DNA of 64,000 bases from an uncultured Pseudomonadales bacterium (GCA_943787675.1 CALSNK010000001.1:1-64000), one strand, 5' to 3'; shown: positions 27,737 to 36,713, counted from the stretch's first letter. The notes: generated by a model not told the origin, from the sequence alone. A program made the numbers and translations.

Positions 27737-29356
27737 ATGAACGGTTTGATGATGGATTCGCAGCTCACTATTACGTCAATAATGAAGCATGCAGATCGAA
27801 TTAATGGCAAGAGCGAGATTGTCTCAGTCACAGGTGATAATCCACACCATAAATACACCTATAAAGATGCATTCCAACGTGTTCGCAAGCTCGCAAATGC
27901 GCTGCAGGGCGTGGGTTTCGAGCCGGGCGACCGAATAGCGACACTGGCTTGGAATGACTATCGCCACTTTGAGCTCTACTACGCCATTTCATGCTCAGGC
28001 CAAGTTTGCCACACGGTTAACCCACGCCTATTTCCCGAACAAATAGACTTTATTATCAATCATGCGGAAGATCAGTGGGTCTTCACTGACCCCATGTTTG
28101 TGCCCCTTCTTGAGTCGCTAAAAGACAGGCTGCCCACAGTGCGCGGCTACGTCATTATGACCGACGAAGCCCATATGCCAGAGACTAGCCTGGCCAACAC
28201 CCATTGCTATGAAACATTTATTGGCGATCAGTCGGACAGTTTTAACTGGCCCGATCTTGAGGAAAATACCGCCAGTTCAATGTGTTATACCTCCGGCACT
28301 ACCGGCAACCCTAAAGGTGTGCTCTACAGTCACCGCAGCACCGTATTGCACTCCATTGTTGGGTCCATGCCAGATTTGATGAACCTGTCATCAAACGACG
28401 TAGTTATGCCCATCGTGCCCATGTTTCACGTGAATGCCTGGGGAACTGCTTACAATGCCCCCATGACTGGCGCCAAGCTAGTATTCCCCGGGCCAAAAAT
28501 GGCTGACGGCGAGACATTAACCAAGCTTATCAATGAAGAAAAGGTTAACTATTCTCTGGGTGTGCCCACGGTTTGGTTGGCACTTGTTGGCTACCTCAAT
28601 GCCACAGGTAAGACGATAGAAACTCTCAAGTCGGTTGTCTGCGGTGGTTCTGCCTGCCCACTGTCCCTAATCCAAGAAATGGAAAGACATGGCGTTATGG
28701 TCCATATGGGCTGGGGTATGACCGAGATGAGTCCGCTGGGCTCTTACAATCGACCCATGGATTGGATGAAAGACAGTACTCAGGAAGCGCAGGACGTTTA
28801 CCGTGTTCGCGCCGGCCGTATGGTGTATGGCGTAGAGATGAAAATCGTCGATGAAAATCATAACGAACTTCCCTGGGACGGAATTGCCTCAGGTTTACTG
28901 CTGGTTAAAGGCCCCTGGGTTATCAGCGGCTACTACCGTCTAGATGAGAAACCAGCCCTAGATGCCGATGGCTGGTTTGATACTGGCGACATGGCCTCTA
29001 TTGATGAATATGGCTATGTCACTATCACCGATCGCGTGAAAGACGTGATTAAGTCTGGGGGTGAGTGGATTAGCTCCATTGACGTGGAAAATGCCGCCAT
29101 GGGTCATCCAGATGTCCAGGAAGCAGCGGTGATCGGTGTTTCAGACCCCAAGTGGACTGAGCGCCCACTGCTTATTGTGATTCCAGTTGAGGGCGTCACG
29201 CCCAATAAAGATGCCATCTTGGCCTCTTTGGAAGGCAAGATAGCCAAGTGGTGGATTCCAGGTGACTGCGTGTTTGTTGAAGAGATACCTCATACAGCCA
29301 CAGGCAAAATTAGCAAGAAGGATCTGCGGGATACCTTTAAAGATTACTCCTACTAA
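27737..29356 (+). CDS. AMP-forming acyl-CoA synthetase, AlkK/DmdB-like
   Basis: This 539-residue adenylate-forming enzyme of the fatty-acyl-CoA ligase family activates a carboxylic acid to its CoA thioester with ATP. Motifs are the P-loop YTSGTTGNPKGV near residue 184, MVPMFHVNAWG-like MPIVPMFHVNAWG, MGWGMTEMSPLG, DGWFDTGDMASID, the hinge ITDRVKDVIKSGGEWIS, and the catalytic lysine in TATGKISKKDLR at the C-terminus. It is similar in length and N-terminal sequence to medium-chain ligases (AlkK) and to methylmercaptopropionate-CoA ligase DmdB of the DMSP pathway. The substrate cannot be set from sequence alone, and no dmdA, dmdC or dmdD is in the window. It stands alone between the chp operon and rpe. 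Confidence 0.88.
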   Translation: MNGLMMDSQLTITSIMKHADRINGKSEIVSVTGDNPHHKYTYKDAFQRVRKLANALQGVGFEPGDRIATLAWNDYRHFELYYAISCSGQVCHTVNPRLFPEQIDFIINHAEDQWVFTDPMFVPLLESLKDRLPTVRGYVIMTDEAHMPETSLANTHCYETFIGDQSDSFNWPDLEENTASSMCYTSGTTGNPKGVLYSHRSTVLHSIVGSMPDLMNLSSNDVVMPIVPMFHVNAWGTAYNAPMTGAKLVFPGPKMADGETLTKLINEEKVNYSLGVPTVWLALVGYLNATGKTIETLKSVVCGGSACPLSLIQEMERHGVMVHMGWGMTEMSPLGSYNRPMDWMKDSTQEAQDVYRVRAGRMVYGVEMKIVDENHNELPWDGIASGLLLVKGPWVISGYYRLDEKPALDADGWFDTGDMASIDEYGYVTITDRVKDVIKSGGEWISSIDVENAAMGHPDVQEAAVIGVSDPKWTERPLLIVIPVEGVTPNKDAILASLEGKIAKWWIPGDCVFVEEIPHTATGKISKKDLRDTFKDYSY

Positions 29357-29420
29357 CCCAGGTCAACGAAAGCGAGCCCGCGACGTTTTTAAGCTGACAC
29401 AGAAACTGGAGGATTAGATT

Positions 29421-29714
29421 ATGAGAAATTGGATTATTTTTACATCGTTGGCCCTAGTGTCAGTTTGGAGTCTAGCGGGCCATCATGGCGGAGGTCATGA
29501 CAAAGGCGGCATGTTCAAGCACGCCGATCTCGATAAGAACGGCAGTATTTCCCTAGAGGAACATGAAGCGGCAATACAGAAAATGGCCGACAAAAGGCGC
29601 CAGAAATTTAATAAAATGGATGCTGATGGCGACGGCGCAGTAACAATGGAAGAGGCTAAAGCCCAACGCAAAGAAAGGCATAGCAAACATATGCACAAAG
29701 AGGCGGATGAATAG
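29421..29714 (+). CDS. Small exported EF-hand protein
   Basis: This 97-residue protein has a signal peptide (about residues 1-19, IIFTSLALVSVWSLA), a His/Gly-rich stretch HHGGGHDKGG, and two EF-hand loops, DLDKNGSISLEE (about residues 36-47) and DADGDGAVTMEE (about 67-78). Both loops carry the acidic residues at positions 1, 3, 5 and 12 needed for Ca2+ binding. The charged C-terminus again contains histidines (RHSKHMHKE). It is probably a periplasmic Ca2+-binding protein of unknown partner; the His clusters might also bind transition metals. A terminator follows directly. Confidence 0.85.
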   Translation: MRNWIIFTSLALVSVWSLAGHHGGGHDKGGMFKHADLDKNGSISLEEHEAAIQKMADKRRQKFNKMDADGDGAVTMEEAKAQRKERHSKHMHKEADE

Positions 29715-29738
29715 GCCCAACACACACAGCCGTAAATT

Positions 29739-29774
29739 AAAAGGCCACTAGCTTCCAGTTAGTGGCCTTTTTTA
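29739..29774 (+). terminator. Rho-independent terminator after the EF-hand gene
   Basis: AAAAGGCCACTA (29739-29750) pairs with TAGTGGCC (29760-29767) around a 9-base loop and is followed by a run of T to about 29773. It stops transcription before rpe. Confidence 0.9.
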
Positions 29775-29867
29775 TGTACCCTTTTTTGATGCTATAAAAA
29801 GGGCAAATAATTTGCACCCACAATGGAAGTCGCGCATCATTGCGCCTGAACTAATCCATGGTGTTTT

Positions 29868-30539
29868 ATGACTGATTTTCTGATTGCCCCCTCTATACTT
29901 GCTGCTAACTTCGCCCGACTGGGAGAAGAGGTAGATAACGTGCTCGAAGCGGGTGCCGATATCGTGCATTTCGATGTTATGGATAATCATTACGTTCCCA
30001 ATCTAACTATCGGGCCCATGGTCTGTAAAGCCCTTCGGGATCATGGCGTTACCGCTCCTATCGATGTGCATCTGATGGTGCAGCCAGTCGACGATCTGAT
30101 TCGTATGTTTGCCGATGCCGGCGCGACTTATATTACTTTTCATCCAGAGGCCTCAGGTCATATAGACCGCTCGCTACAGTTAGTGCGCGAACTGGGCTGT
30201 AAAGCCGGTCTAGTTTTAAATCCGGGCACTAGCTTGGAAACGACGCGCTGGGTAATGGATAAAATGGATATGCTGCTGCTGATGTCAGTTAACCCAGGAT
30301 TTGGCGGTCAGAAGTTTATCCCCGCAACGCTCGACAAACTCCGCGAAGCACGCAAACTGATCGATGCCAGCGGTTATGATATACGTCTGGAAGTTGATGG
30401 CGGTGTTGGGGTTAATAATATCGGAGAGATAGCCGCCGCCGGAGCAGATACCTTTGTTGCAGGCTCAGCAATTTTTAGTCAGCCAGACTATGCTGAGGTT
30501 ATCGGTAAGTTACGCACAGAATTGGCAAACGCAGGCTAG
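29868..30539 (+). CDS. rpe: Ribulose-phosphate 3-epimerase
   Basis: This 223-residue TIM-barrel metalloenzyme interconverts ribulose 5-phosphate and xylulose 5-phosphate in the pentose phosphate pathway. Motifs are [16 protein letters not shown] (Ser/His site), [20 protein letters not shown] with catalytic Asp and metal-binding His, [21 protein letters not shown] and [11 protein letters not shown] with the second catalytic Asp. In many gammaproteobacteria gph (phosphoglycolate phosphatase) follows rpe and precedes trpE; here gph is absent and trpE follows directly behind its own leader. Confidence 0.95.
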   Translation: MTDFLIAPSILAANFARLGEEVDNVLEAGADIVHFDVMDNHYVPNLTIGPMVCKALRDHGVTAPIDVHLMVQPVDDLIRMFADAGATYITFHPEASGHIDRSLQLVRELGCKAGLVLNPGTSLETTRWVMDKMDMLLLMSVNPGFGGQKFIPATLDKLREARKLIDASGYDIRLEVDGGVGVNNIGEIAAAGADTFVAGSAIFSQPDYAEVIGKLRTELANAG

Positions 30540-30582
30540 AAAACATAAAAGTCTCGCGGTTCCTTGTCTGAGCGTTATTGAT

Positions 30583-30588
30583 TATAAT
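30583..30588 (+). promoter_or_regulatory. Likely -10 element of the trp operon
   Basis: A perfect TATAAT at 30583-30588 lies 25 bases before the trp leader reading frame and its AGGAG ribosome binding site. A TTGTCT at 30564-30569 is only 13 bases upstream, too close for a normal -35, so the -35 is weak or undefined. Confidence 0.55.
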
Positions 30589-30613
30589 AGCGACCGTCAA
30601 CAGGAGATGGGTT

Positions 30614-30676
30614 GTGAACAGTAACAGTTCTATACAGTTTGATTTTAGCTGCCAGTGGTGGCGATGGCGCAACTAG
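30614..30676 (+). CDS. trpL: trp operon leader peptide (TrpL-like)
   Basis: This 20-residue open reading frame starts with GTG at 30614, seven bases after AGGAG, and ends at TAG 30674-30676. Its last part reads CQWWRWRN, with Trp at positions 15, 16 and 18. It ends 61 bases before the trpE ATG. The Trp cluster so close to a trp biosynthetic gene is the hallmark of a ribosome-stalling attenuator that senses tryptophan supply. It is not similar in sequence to the E. coli peptide beyond the Trp run. Confidence 0.85.
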   Translation: MNSNSSIQFDFSCQWWRWRN

Positions 30677-30717
30677 TGCTACTTGGGCGTTGCGAACGCC
30701 TGCATAAATCAAACTGT
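30634..30717 (+). promoter_or_regulatory. trpE leader attenuation region with alternative pairings
   Basis: ACAGTTTGATTT (30634-30645, inside the leader peptide frame) is the exact complement of AAATCAAACTGT (30706-30717, just before the trpE ribosome binding site), a 12-bp long-range stem. Inside it GGCGTT-GCG-AACGCC (about 30687-30701) forms a hairpin, while CGCAAC at the peptide end can instead pair with the GTTGCG in that hairpin. No T-run follows any of these, so control may be translational or Rho-dependent rather than by an intrinsic terminator. Confidence 0.6.
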
Positions 30718-30737
30718 TATCGAACAAGGAAACTGCT

Positions 30738-32216
30738 ATGACCCCGGAAAAATTTGCCACATTGGCAAGCCAGAGCTTTAACCGCATTCCCGTTACACGT
30801 GAAGTACTGGCCGATCTTGAAACCCCCCTCAGCGTCTATCTAAAGCTAGCTTACGGACCCAATTCCTACCTGTTCGAATCAGTTCAGGGCGGAGAAAAGT
30901 GGGGTCGTTACTCGCTGATTGGTCTGCAGACCTCCACCGTATTAAAAGTCTTTGGCAACCGCCTGGAAATAGTTCGTGAGGGCAAACCCATGGTCAATCG
31001 CACTACCAGCGACCCATTGGGGGAAGTTGACCGCTTTCGAAAATTATTCAGCATGCCCGATATCCCTGATCTGCCAAGATTTACCGGCGGTCTTGTAGGC
31101 TACTTTGGATACGACACCGTGCGTTTTGTAGAGTCACGATTAGCGGACAGTGCGCCGGCCGATGTACTGGGTACTCCCGATATATTATTGATGGCCTCCG
31201 ATGAAGTGGCCGTTTTCGATAATTTGTCTGGCACCATTATGTTAGTGGTCCATGTGGACGCCAAAGAAGTGGGCGCATTAGAAAAAGCCGAAGCCAGACT
31301 CGATGAGTTAGAGCATAAGCTCGCCCAGCCAACACCAGAACTGCCGCCCATGAACATGCAGGCCGACGGCATTTCAGAGCAAGACTTTGTGTCTAGCTTT
31401 GGCGAACAGGACTTCAAAGCGGCAGTGAATAAAATTAAAGAATATGTGATCGCTGGCGATGTAATGCAGGTAGTGCCCTCCCAGCGACTGTCAGCCCCCT
31501 TTGATGCCTCACCAATTAATCTCTACCGCGCATTGCGCCGCCTTAATCCATCGCCCTATATGTACTTCCTAGATCTCGCCGACTTTCATATCGTAGGCTC
31601 GTCACCAGAAGTGCTGGCACGTTTAGAAGATGGCTTAGTCACGGTGCGACCTATAGCCGGAACCCGCAAGCGCGGAGAAACCCCAGAAGAAGATCAGGCG
31701 ATGGAAGATGAGATGCTCGCCGATCCAAAAGAAATTGCCGAGCATCTAATGCTCATCGATTTAGGGCGCAACGATGTTGGCCGTATCAGTAAAACCGGCA
31801 CCGTTAAATTGACCGAAAAAATGCGAGTAGAACGTTACTCTCATGTGATGCACATAACATCCAACGTGGTGGGTGAAGTCGTTGATGGCATGGGAGCCCT
31901 AGAAGTTCTTAAGGCGACATTACCCGCTGGTACATTGAGTGGCGCACCAAAAATTCGCGCCATGGAAATCATCGATGAATTAGAGCCTGTAAAACGCGGT
32001 ATCTATGGCGGGGCGGTTGGTTACATTGGCTGGAATGGAACCATGGATACAGCCATTGCTATTCGCACCGCAGTGATCAAAGACGGCATGCTCCACGTAC
32101 AGGCTGGTGCAGGTGTGGTCGCCGATTCGGTACCCGAGTTAGAGTGGAAAGAAACCAACAATAAAGCCCGTGCCTTAATGCGTGCAGCGGCAATGGTATG
32201 CGGAGTGTCAAAATGA
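30738..32216 (+). CDS. trpE: Anthranilate synthase component I
   Basis: This 492-residue enzyme makes anthranilate from chorismate, the first committed step to tryptophan, using ammonia from TrpG. The N-terminal feedback-inhibition region contains [16 protein letters not shown], corresponding to the tryptophan-binding LLES-type motif. The catalytic chorismate-binding domain shows [52 protein letters not shown] and [18 protein letters not shown]. The ATG is preceded by AAGGAAA. Its stop overlaps the trpG start by four bases (ATGA). Expression is probably controlled by the leader peptide upstream. Confidence 0.96.
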   Translation: MTPEKFATLASQSFNRIPVTREVLADLETPLSVYLKLAYGPNSYLFESVQGGEKWGRYSLIGLQTSTVLKVFGNRLEIVREGKPMVNRTTSDPLGEVDRFRKLFSMPDIPDLPRFTGGLVGYFGYDTVRFVESRLADSAPADVLGTPDILLMASDEVAVFDNLSGTIMLVVHVDAKEVGALEKAEARLDELEHKLAQPTPELPPMNMQADGISEQDFVSSFGEQDFKAAVNKIKEYVIAGDVMQVVPSQRLSAPFDASPINLYRALRRLNPSPYMYFLDLADFHIVGSSPEVLARLEDGLVTVRPIAGTRKRGETPEEDQAMEDEMLADPKEIAEHLMLIDLGRNDVGRISKTGTVKLTEKMRVERYSHVMHITSNVVGEVVDGMGALEVLKATLPAGTLSGAPKIRAMEIIDELEPVKRGIYGGAVGYIGWNGTMDTAIAIRTAVIKDGMLHVQAGAGVVADSVPELEWKETNNKARALMRAAAMVCGVSK

Positions 32217-32794
32217 TACTAATGATCGATAACTACGACTCATTTACCTATAACATTGTTCAGTATCTGGCTGAGTTAAAAGCAGATGTGAAAGTTTGTC
32301 GTAACGACAAAATCACTATTGCCGACATAGAAAAAATGGCCCCAGAAAAAATTGTAATTTCTCCGGGTCCCTGCACACCGAACGAAGCTGGTGTGTCAGT
32401 CGATGTTATAAAAACCTTTAAGGGTAGAATTCCAATTCTTGGTATCTGTCTTGGGCATCAGAGTATCGGCCAAGCCTTTGGCGGAAAAATCGTGCGTGCC
32501 AAACAGGTGATGCATGGAAAAACCTCGATGATGCACCATAACAATACGGGTGTTTTTAAAGACCTGAGTAATCCGTTTGAAGCCACTCGCTATCACTCCT
32601 TAGTCATTGAGCAGGCAACGCTACCCGACTGTTTGGAAATCACAGCATGGACTGAAAATACAGACGGCAGTCTCGATGAAATTATGGGCATTCGACATAA
32701 AGAACTAGCGATAGAGGGTGTTCAGTTCCACCCCGAATCAATACTCACTCAGCATGGCCATGATCTATTAGATAATTTCCTCCAAGGAAAATAG
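32213..32794 (+). CDS. trpG: Anthranilate synthase component II (glutamine amidotransferase)
   Basis: This 193-residue class I glutamine amidotransferase supplies ammonia to TrpE and may also serve p-aminobenzoate synthesis. The ATG at 32213 overlaps the trpE stop; an in-frame ATG five codons earlier lies inside trpE and is less likely. Catalytic residues are Cys in [12 protein letters not shown], His and Glu in [22 protein letters not shown] forms the oxyanion region. It ends with an intergenic tandem repeat before trpD. Confidence 0.95.
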   Translation: MILMIDNYDSFTYNIVQYLAELKADVKVCRNDKITIADIEKMAPEKIVISPGPCTPNEAGVSVDVIKTFKGRIPILGICLGHQSIGQAFGGKIVRAKQVMHGKTSMMHHNNTGVFKDLSNPFEATRYHSLVIEQATLPDCLEITAWTENTDGSLDEIMGIRHKELAIEGVQFHPESILTQHGHDLLDNFLQGK

Positions 32795-32799
32795 CGGGC

Positions 32800-32839
32800 A
32801 CTAAAATCTCAGGTACTAATATCTCAGACACTAAAAAGG
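32800..32839. repeat. 15-bp intergenic tandem repeat between trpG and trpD
   Basis: Units ACTAAAATCTCAGGT (32800-32814) and ACTAATATCTCAGAC (32815-32829) are followed by a partial ACTAAAAAGG (32830-32839), whose AAAAGGA end provides the trpD ribosome binding site. The spacer has thus grown by local duplication. Confidence 0.8.
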
Positions 32840-32847
32840 AACAGCCG

Positions 32848-33885
32848 GTGGATCTCAAACAAGCATTAGAAATCATTGTTAATGGTAAACATCTAAGTCG
32901 CTCAGAAATGCGTGATGTGATGCGTCAAATAATGACCGGCAATGCCAGCGAAGCGCAAATAGGCGGGTTTCTAATTGCACTGCGCATGAAAGGCGAAAAC
33001 ATCGATGAGATCACCGGTGCAGTGGAAGTCATGCGCGAGCTGGCAACCGGTGTAAATGTTTCCGGTGCGGGCCTTGTAGATATTGTTGGTACGGGCGGCG
33101 ATGAATCTAATTTATTTAATGTCTCCACCGCTGCCACCTTTGTCGTCGCTGCAGCCGGCGGCCAGGTAGCCAAACATGGCAATCGTTCCGTTAGTAGCAA
33201 CAGTGGGGCAGCTGATTTATTAGAAGCCGCTGGAGTGAATTTAAATTTATCGCCAGATCAGGTCGCCCTCTGTGTGCAGGAGCTGGGCGTGGGCTTTATG
33301 TTTGCGCCAGCCCATCACAGCGCCATGAAACATGCCATTGCCCCAAGACGAGAACTTGGCCTGCGGACAATCTTCAATATTATCGGGCCTATGACAAACC
33401 CTGCTGGTGTAACGAGGCAGCTTATCGGGGTTTATGACCAGGCGCTGTGTAAACCTATGGCAGAAGTGCTTGGACGATTGGGTGCCGAGCACATTATGGT
33501 TGTCCACTCCGCTGACGGGCTAGACGAAATTAGCATAGCGGCAGAGACCCATGTCGCCGAATTCAAAAATAATGCCGTCACCGAATATACCATTAAGCCG
33601 GAAGATTTTTTACCAGAGCGCCAAAGCCTCGATGGCTTAGCGGTGGAAGACGCCAAGCAATCACTGGCTCTAATTATTGATGCCCTAGGAAAACGTACAG
33701 GCGCCAATGCCCATAAAGCGGCTGATCTTATTGCGTTAAATGCCGGAGCCGCACTCTATGTTGCTGGCTGTGCTAATGATATAAAAGAGGGTGTGGCCAT
33801 GGCCCAGGACGTTATAGGTGTTGGCTTAGCTCGCGCCAAAATTACCGATTTAGCAACCTTTACGCAGGTTCAGCAAGACGCCTAA
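32848..33885 (+). CDS. trpD: Anthranilate phosphoribosyltransferase
   Basis: This 345-residue enzyme transfers phosphoribosyl from PRPP to anthranilate. Motifs are [18 protein letters not shown] (PRPP loop) near residue 75, [32 protein letters not shown] and a Gly-rich IGPMTNPA, then the Asp/Glu Mg site in SADGLDEIS. The start is GTG at 32848, 8 bases after AAAAGGA. It lies 53 bases after trpG in the same direction. Confidence 0.96.
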   Translation: MDLKQALEIIVNGKHLSRSEMRDVMRQIMTGNASEAQIGGFLIALRMKGENIDEITGAVEVMRELATGVNVSGAGLVDIVGTGGDESNLFNVSTAATFVVAAAGGQVAKHGNRSVSSNSGAADLLEAAGVNLNLSPDQVALCVQELGVGFMFAPAHHSAMKHAIAPRRELGLRTIFNIIGPMTNPAGVTRQLIGVYDQALCKPMAEVLGRLGAEHIMVVHSADGLDEISIAAETHVAEFKNNAVTEYTIKPEDFLPERQSLDGLAVEDAKQSLALIIDALGKRTGANAHKAADLIALNAGAALYVAGCANDIKEGVAMAQDVIGVGLARAKITDLATFTQVQQDA

Positions 33886-33906
33886 GAATAATTGAAGAGA
33901 GTCAAG

Positions 33907-34710
33907 ATGAGTTCAGATACACCGACAATATTAAAAAAAATTCTCGCCCGTAAGCAGGAAGAAATTGCCGAGCGCAGCGCACTGGTATCAATACCCCAGC
34001 TAATCGAAAAAGCGGCCTCAGCGTCTGCGCCTCGTGGCTTTGCCAAGGCCATGGCAGATAAAATTTCTCGGGGTGAGTCTGCGGTTATTGCAGAAATTAA
34101 AAAAGCCTCACCGAGCAAAGGTGTTATTCGGGAAAACTTTGATCCGGCGGCCATTGCTAAAAGTTATGAGCAGGGCGGTGCAGCCTGCCTATCAGTTTTA
34201 ACTGACGTAGATTTCTTTCAGGGCGCCGACGAGTATTTGCAGTTGGCACGCAACGCCAGCAGCTTGCCCGTCATTCGAAAAGATTTTATTGTCGACGAAT
34301 ACCAAATCTATGAAGCCCGAGCCATGGGTGCGGATTGCATTTTGCTTATCGTCTCTGCCCTAAATAAAGAGCAGCTAATTCAGCTACATGAAGTTGCTCT
34401 GTCGTTGGGAATGGATGTGCTGATTGAAGTGCATGATGAAGCTGAATTAGATATAGCGCTAATGTTTGACAATCCAATGGTCGGCATTAATAACCGCAAT
34501 CTACACACATTTGAAGTGTCGTTAGAAAATACTTTTAAGCTGCTAAATAAAATCCCCGCTCATAAAATTGTTATCACCGAAAGCGGAATTCATGGGCGAG
34601 AAGATGTTGCTGCTATGCGAGAGCACAACGTTCATGCATTTTTAGTGGGAGAGGCGTTTATGCGCCATGACGAGCCGGGCGAGAAACTCAGCCAGATGTT
34701 TAGTGAATAA
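33907..34710 (+). CDS. trpC: Indole-3-glycerol phosphate synthase
   Basis: This 267-residue TIM barrel closes the indole ring from CdRP. Characteristic segments are [21 protein letters not shown] with the catalytic Lys/Glu, [57 protein letters not shown]-like [13 protein letters not shown], and [10 protein letters not shown]. The ATG at 33907 is preceded by AGAGAG; a TTG at 33892 is rejected. It is monofunctional (no TrpF domain). Its 3' end forms the first unit of a 16-bp tandem repeat. Confidence 0.95.
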   Translation: MSSDTPTILKKILARKQEEIAERSALVSIPQLIEKAASASAPRGFAKAMADKISRGESAVIAEIKKASPSKGVIRENFDPAAIAKSYEQGGAACLSVLTDVDFFQGADEYLQLARNASSLPVIRKDFIVDEYQIYEARAMGADCILLIVSALNKEQLIQLHEVALSLGMDVLIEVHDEAELDIALMFDNPMVGINNRNLHTFEVSLENTFKLLNKIPAHKIVITESGIHGREDVAAMREHNVHAFLVGEAFMRHDEPGEKLSQMFSE

Positions 34711-34746
34711 CCCGTTTAATGAATAAATCATTTAGTGAATAAATTA
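34699..34746. repeat. 16-bp tandem repeat at the trpC stop
   Basis: TTTAGTGAATAA at 34699, TTTAATGAATAA at 34715 and TTTAGTGAATAA at 34731 recur with a 16-base period. The first copy includes the trpC stop codon, so the array duplicates the end of the gene into the spacer. Confidence 0.8.
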
Positions 34747-34753
34747 GAGTAGC

Positions 34754-35032
34754 CTATCGACTAAATGGGATTGGTTTTTCTAAGGCATAAATAGCGTCGG
34801 CGATATGTTCGGCTTTCTCATGCAAAACAGCCTGGGCATCCAATAGCCCTCGATTGTAATAAAGTCTGCCCACCTCGTCCGAAAAGAAGTCGAGTAAAAA
34901 CTCAGCATCAAATTGACCCAAAGTCTGGTCAAGCTCATCATTAAAATACCGCTGTATCTTCTGAACGATCCGGTCTTTCTCTTCTTTCTTGAATACGATC
35001 TTTGTCATGGTTGTGTACGCAGAGATTTTCAT
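34754..35032 (-). CDS. DUF2164 family protein
   Basis: This small protein of 92 residues has the DUF2164 pattern: IVFKKEEKDRIVQKIQRYF, then LGQFDAEFLLDFFSDEVGRLYYNRGLLDAQ. It is highly charged and helical, with no membrane segment and no catalytic signature; its function is unknown. The ATG at 35032 overlaps the stop of the upstream DUF1272 gene by four bases (ATGA). An internal ATG eight codons later is a possible alternative start. It is transcribed with DUF1272 and probably the Vfr-like gene. Confidence 0.8.
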   Translation of the reverse strand: MKISAYTTMTKIVFKKEEKDRIVQKIQRYFNDELDQTLGQFDAEFLLDFFSDEVGRLYYNRGLLDAQAVLHEKAEHIADAIYALEKPIPFSR

Positions 35033-35214
35033 TGATTACTTAGTTTAGCTGGCCGCTGTTGTAAGTCCCCACCACAGTTTGGGCAAATACCCTTAAGATC
35101 CTCATGGTTACAGCGCAGGCAAAAAGTACATTCGAATGAGCATATCACCGCCTTATTGGAATCAGGGGCCAATAAGGCGTCGCAACGTTCGCAGTGTGAT
35201 TTAAGTTGGAGCAT
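35029..35214 (-). CDS. DUF1272 small zinc-ribbon protein
   Basis: This 61-residue cysteine-rich protein has CxxC pairs in HCERCDALL, CSFECTFCLRC and CPNCGG, consistent with two zinc-binding ribbons of the DUF1272 family. Its function is unknown. It lies 14 bases after the Vfr-like gene stop and overlaps DUF2164 by four bases, so the three genes likely form one transcript. Confidence 0.85.
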   Translation of the reverse strand: MLQLKSHCERCDALLAPDSNKAVICSFECTFCLRCNHEDLKGICPNCGGDLQQRPAKLSNQ

Positions 35215-35228
35215 AGGTACGAGCCACC

Positions 35229-35864
35229 TTAGCGAGTACCAAACACCACCATGGTTTTACCTGTTACAGAAACCAGCTCACGTTCTTCCAGATCTTTAAG
35301 CACGCGACCCACCATCTCTCGAGAGCAACCAACAATTCGACCTATTTCCTGACGGGTGATCTTAATCTGCATACCATCTGGATGGGTCATGGCATCGGGT
35401 TCTTTGCATAAATCTAACAGGGTGCGCGCAACACGACCCGTGACATCCAGAAATGCCAAGTCGCTTACTTTGCGGGTGGTATCTCGCAGGCGCTGGGCTA
35501 TCTGTTTACTGATCGCGAAAAGAAATTCTGGATGTTGATGGCCTAGCTCGACAAACTTCGCGTAGCTAATTTCACCCACTTCGCATTCTGTTTTGGTCCG
35601 AATCCAGGCACTTCGGTGTTCCTGGTCGAAAAGACCCATTTCTCCAACGAAATCGCCTGGATTTAGGTAGGCGAGAATCATCTCTTTGCCATCACTATCG
35701 TCTTCGATGACGACAGTAACGGATCCTTTAATAATGTAATACAGCGTATCACCCTGATCTCCCGCATAGATAATAGTGCTTTTTGCGGGGTATCGACGAC
35801 GGTGACAATGGGATAAAAACTCTTCTACATTGTCTATGTGTGGGGTAAGAGGTGCAGGCGCCAA
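35229..35864 (-). CDS. vfr: Vfr/CRP-type cAMP receptor transcription factor
   Basis: This 211-residue regulator has an N-terminal cyclic-nucleotide domain with the cAMP phosphate-binding cassette [18 protein letters not shown] (Glu, Arg, Ser as in CRP). A C-helix with [19 protein letters not shown] follows, then a helix-turn-helix [21 protein letters not shown]. Vfr activates virulence, type IV pilus and quorum genes in Pseudomonas and is fed by cAMP made under Pil-Chp control, so it may connect to the pilGHIJK-chpABC operon here. The start is a TTG at 35864 behind a strong AAGGAG seven bases upstream; no ATG fits. The divergent spacer to osmC contains ATGTGATTTATTG, a CRP half-site-like sequence. 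Confidence 0.9.
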   Translation of the reverse strand: MAPAPLTPHIDNVEEFLSHCHRRRYPAKSTIIYAGDQGDTLYYIIKGSVTVVIEDDSDGKEMILAYLNPGDFVGEMGLFDQEHRSAWIRTKTECEVGEISYAKFVELGHQHPEFLFAISKQIAQRLRDTTRKVSDLAFLDVTGRVARTLLDLCKEPDAMTHPDGMQIKITRQEIGRIVGCSREMVGRVLKDLEERELVSVTGKTMVVFGTR

Positions 35865-36029
35865 TGTGTTTCTCCTTAATGTGGTTTTCTAAGCCGCTGC
35901 TAATTACCACTACAGACAACAGTTATTTCGCGACCCATGTGATTTATTGTAGTAAAAAAACTCTGTTGGCGCGTAAATATTGAGGGGAAGTCTATGCTAA
36001 TCTTTGCTCCCTTAAAAATGAGGTAAATT

Positions 36030-36452
36030 ATGAAAGCGACAATTAAGTGGGTAGATGGCGTTATGTTTCTGGCAGAGTCCGGAAGCGGACATTCAGTAGT
36101 GATGGATGGTGCGCCAGATCAGGGTGGCAGAAATATGGGTGTGCGGCCTATGGAGATGGTATTAATGGGTCTAGGTGGCTGCGCGTCGTTTGATGTGATG
36201 ACAATGCTGGAGAAGGGTCGCCAGCAAGTAACAGGCTGTAAGACTGAGCTAGAAGCCGAGCGTGTGGATGCTGTTCCCGCGGTGTTTAGTAAGATTCACC
36301 TTCACTTTATCGTCACTGGAACTGATCTTAAAGAGAGTCAGGTTAAAAGAGCCGTTGAACTCTCAGCAGAAAAGTACTGCTCAGCCTCAATTATGCTGGA
36401 AGCCGGTGGTGTTGAAATAAGCCATAGCTATGTGATTCATCAAGCGTCTTAG
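36030..36452 (+). CDS. OsmC/YhfA-like peroxiredoxin-related protein
   Basis: This 140-residue OsmC-family protein has the two conserved cysteines in LGGCASFDVMTML (about residue 51) and EKYCSASIML (about 114) that in the family reduce organic hydroperoxides. It is closest in context to E. coli YhfA, which is also divergent from crp. The spacer to the TTG start of the regulator (165 bases) probably carries both promoters and a CRP site. Confidence 0.9.
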   Translation: MKATIKWVDGVMFLAESGSGHSVVMDGAPDQGGRNMGVRPMEMVLMGLGGCASFDVMTMLEKGRQQVTGCKTELEAERVDAVPAVFSKIHLHFIVTGTDLKESQVKRAVELSAEKYCSASIMLEAGGVEISHSYVIHQAS

Positions 36453-36472
36453 GTTAGCAAGGGGCCGGTTAG

Positions 36473-36509
36473 GTGAAGAAAGTAACGGGTTGGGTGAGAA
36501 AGTAGCAGG
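36473..36509. repeat. 21-22-bp imperfect direct repeat after osmC
   Basis: GGTTAGGTGAAGAAAGTAAC and GGTTGGGTGAGAAAGTAGC follow one another directly, about 20 bases after the osmC stop. This is another local duplication in a spacer. Confidence 0.6.
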
Positions 36510-36510
36510 C

Positions 36511-36538
36511 AAAAAAAAGGAGCCTAATAAAGGCTCCT
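36511..36538 (-). terminator. Minus-strand intrinsic terminator, copy A
   Basis: Read on the minus strand, AGGAGCC-TTTATTA-GGCTCCT is a 7-bp stem with a 7-base loop followed by TTTTTTT. On the plus strand it is followed by TAAAAAA, so it acts on minus-strand transcription, not on osmC. Confidence 0.85.
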
Positions 36539-36668
36539 AAAAAATCTCTGGATGAATCACAAAGAAGGGGGTAATGAGGTAAAACAATGAAGACTCGCCA
36601 GTGGGCGCGTTTTCGTAAACTGTTACAGCTTAACTGGGGCGCATATTAGAAACCTCGAGCCCATAATT
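36517..36668 (-). ncRNA. Candidate small RNA, copy A of a duplicated minus-strand unit
   Basis: On the minus strand a promoter/operator block (36660-36713) is followed by about 150 bases without a credible reading frame and then a terminator with eight T. Blocks of the interior match the sequence between the 36-residue peptide gene and its terminator in copy B: 36569-36585 against 36809-36824 around GTAAAAC, and about 36612-36637 against 36852-36877 around CTGT and CTGGG. The RNA would contain single-stranded C-rich segments (TTACCTCATTACCCCC), which could pair with ribosome binding sites. No known small RNA family is recognised; existence is inferred from promoter-like and terminator sequences only. 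Confidence 0.35.
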
Positions 36669-36713
36669 CCAATGCATTATGTGCATTCATGTCATGCGTT
36701 TTTGTAATACCGC
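36660..36713. promoter_or_regulatory. Palindromic operator/promoter block, copy A
   Basis: The block contains ATAAT-TCCAATGC-ATTAT and, 16 bases later, ATGCGTTTTTGTAAT. The same two elements recur at 37080-37132 with the same order and spacing. The ATAAT-N8-ATTAT dyad resembles a LysR-type operator. On the minus strand it overlaps a CATAAT -10-like hexamer. Confidence 0.55.

Noticed and set aside
36587-36649. Plus-strand 20-codon frame beginning MKTRQWARF with GAGG upstream
   Set aside because: It lies antisense to the candidate small RNA of copy A, has no counterpart in copy B, and the adjacent terminator works on the minus strand only.
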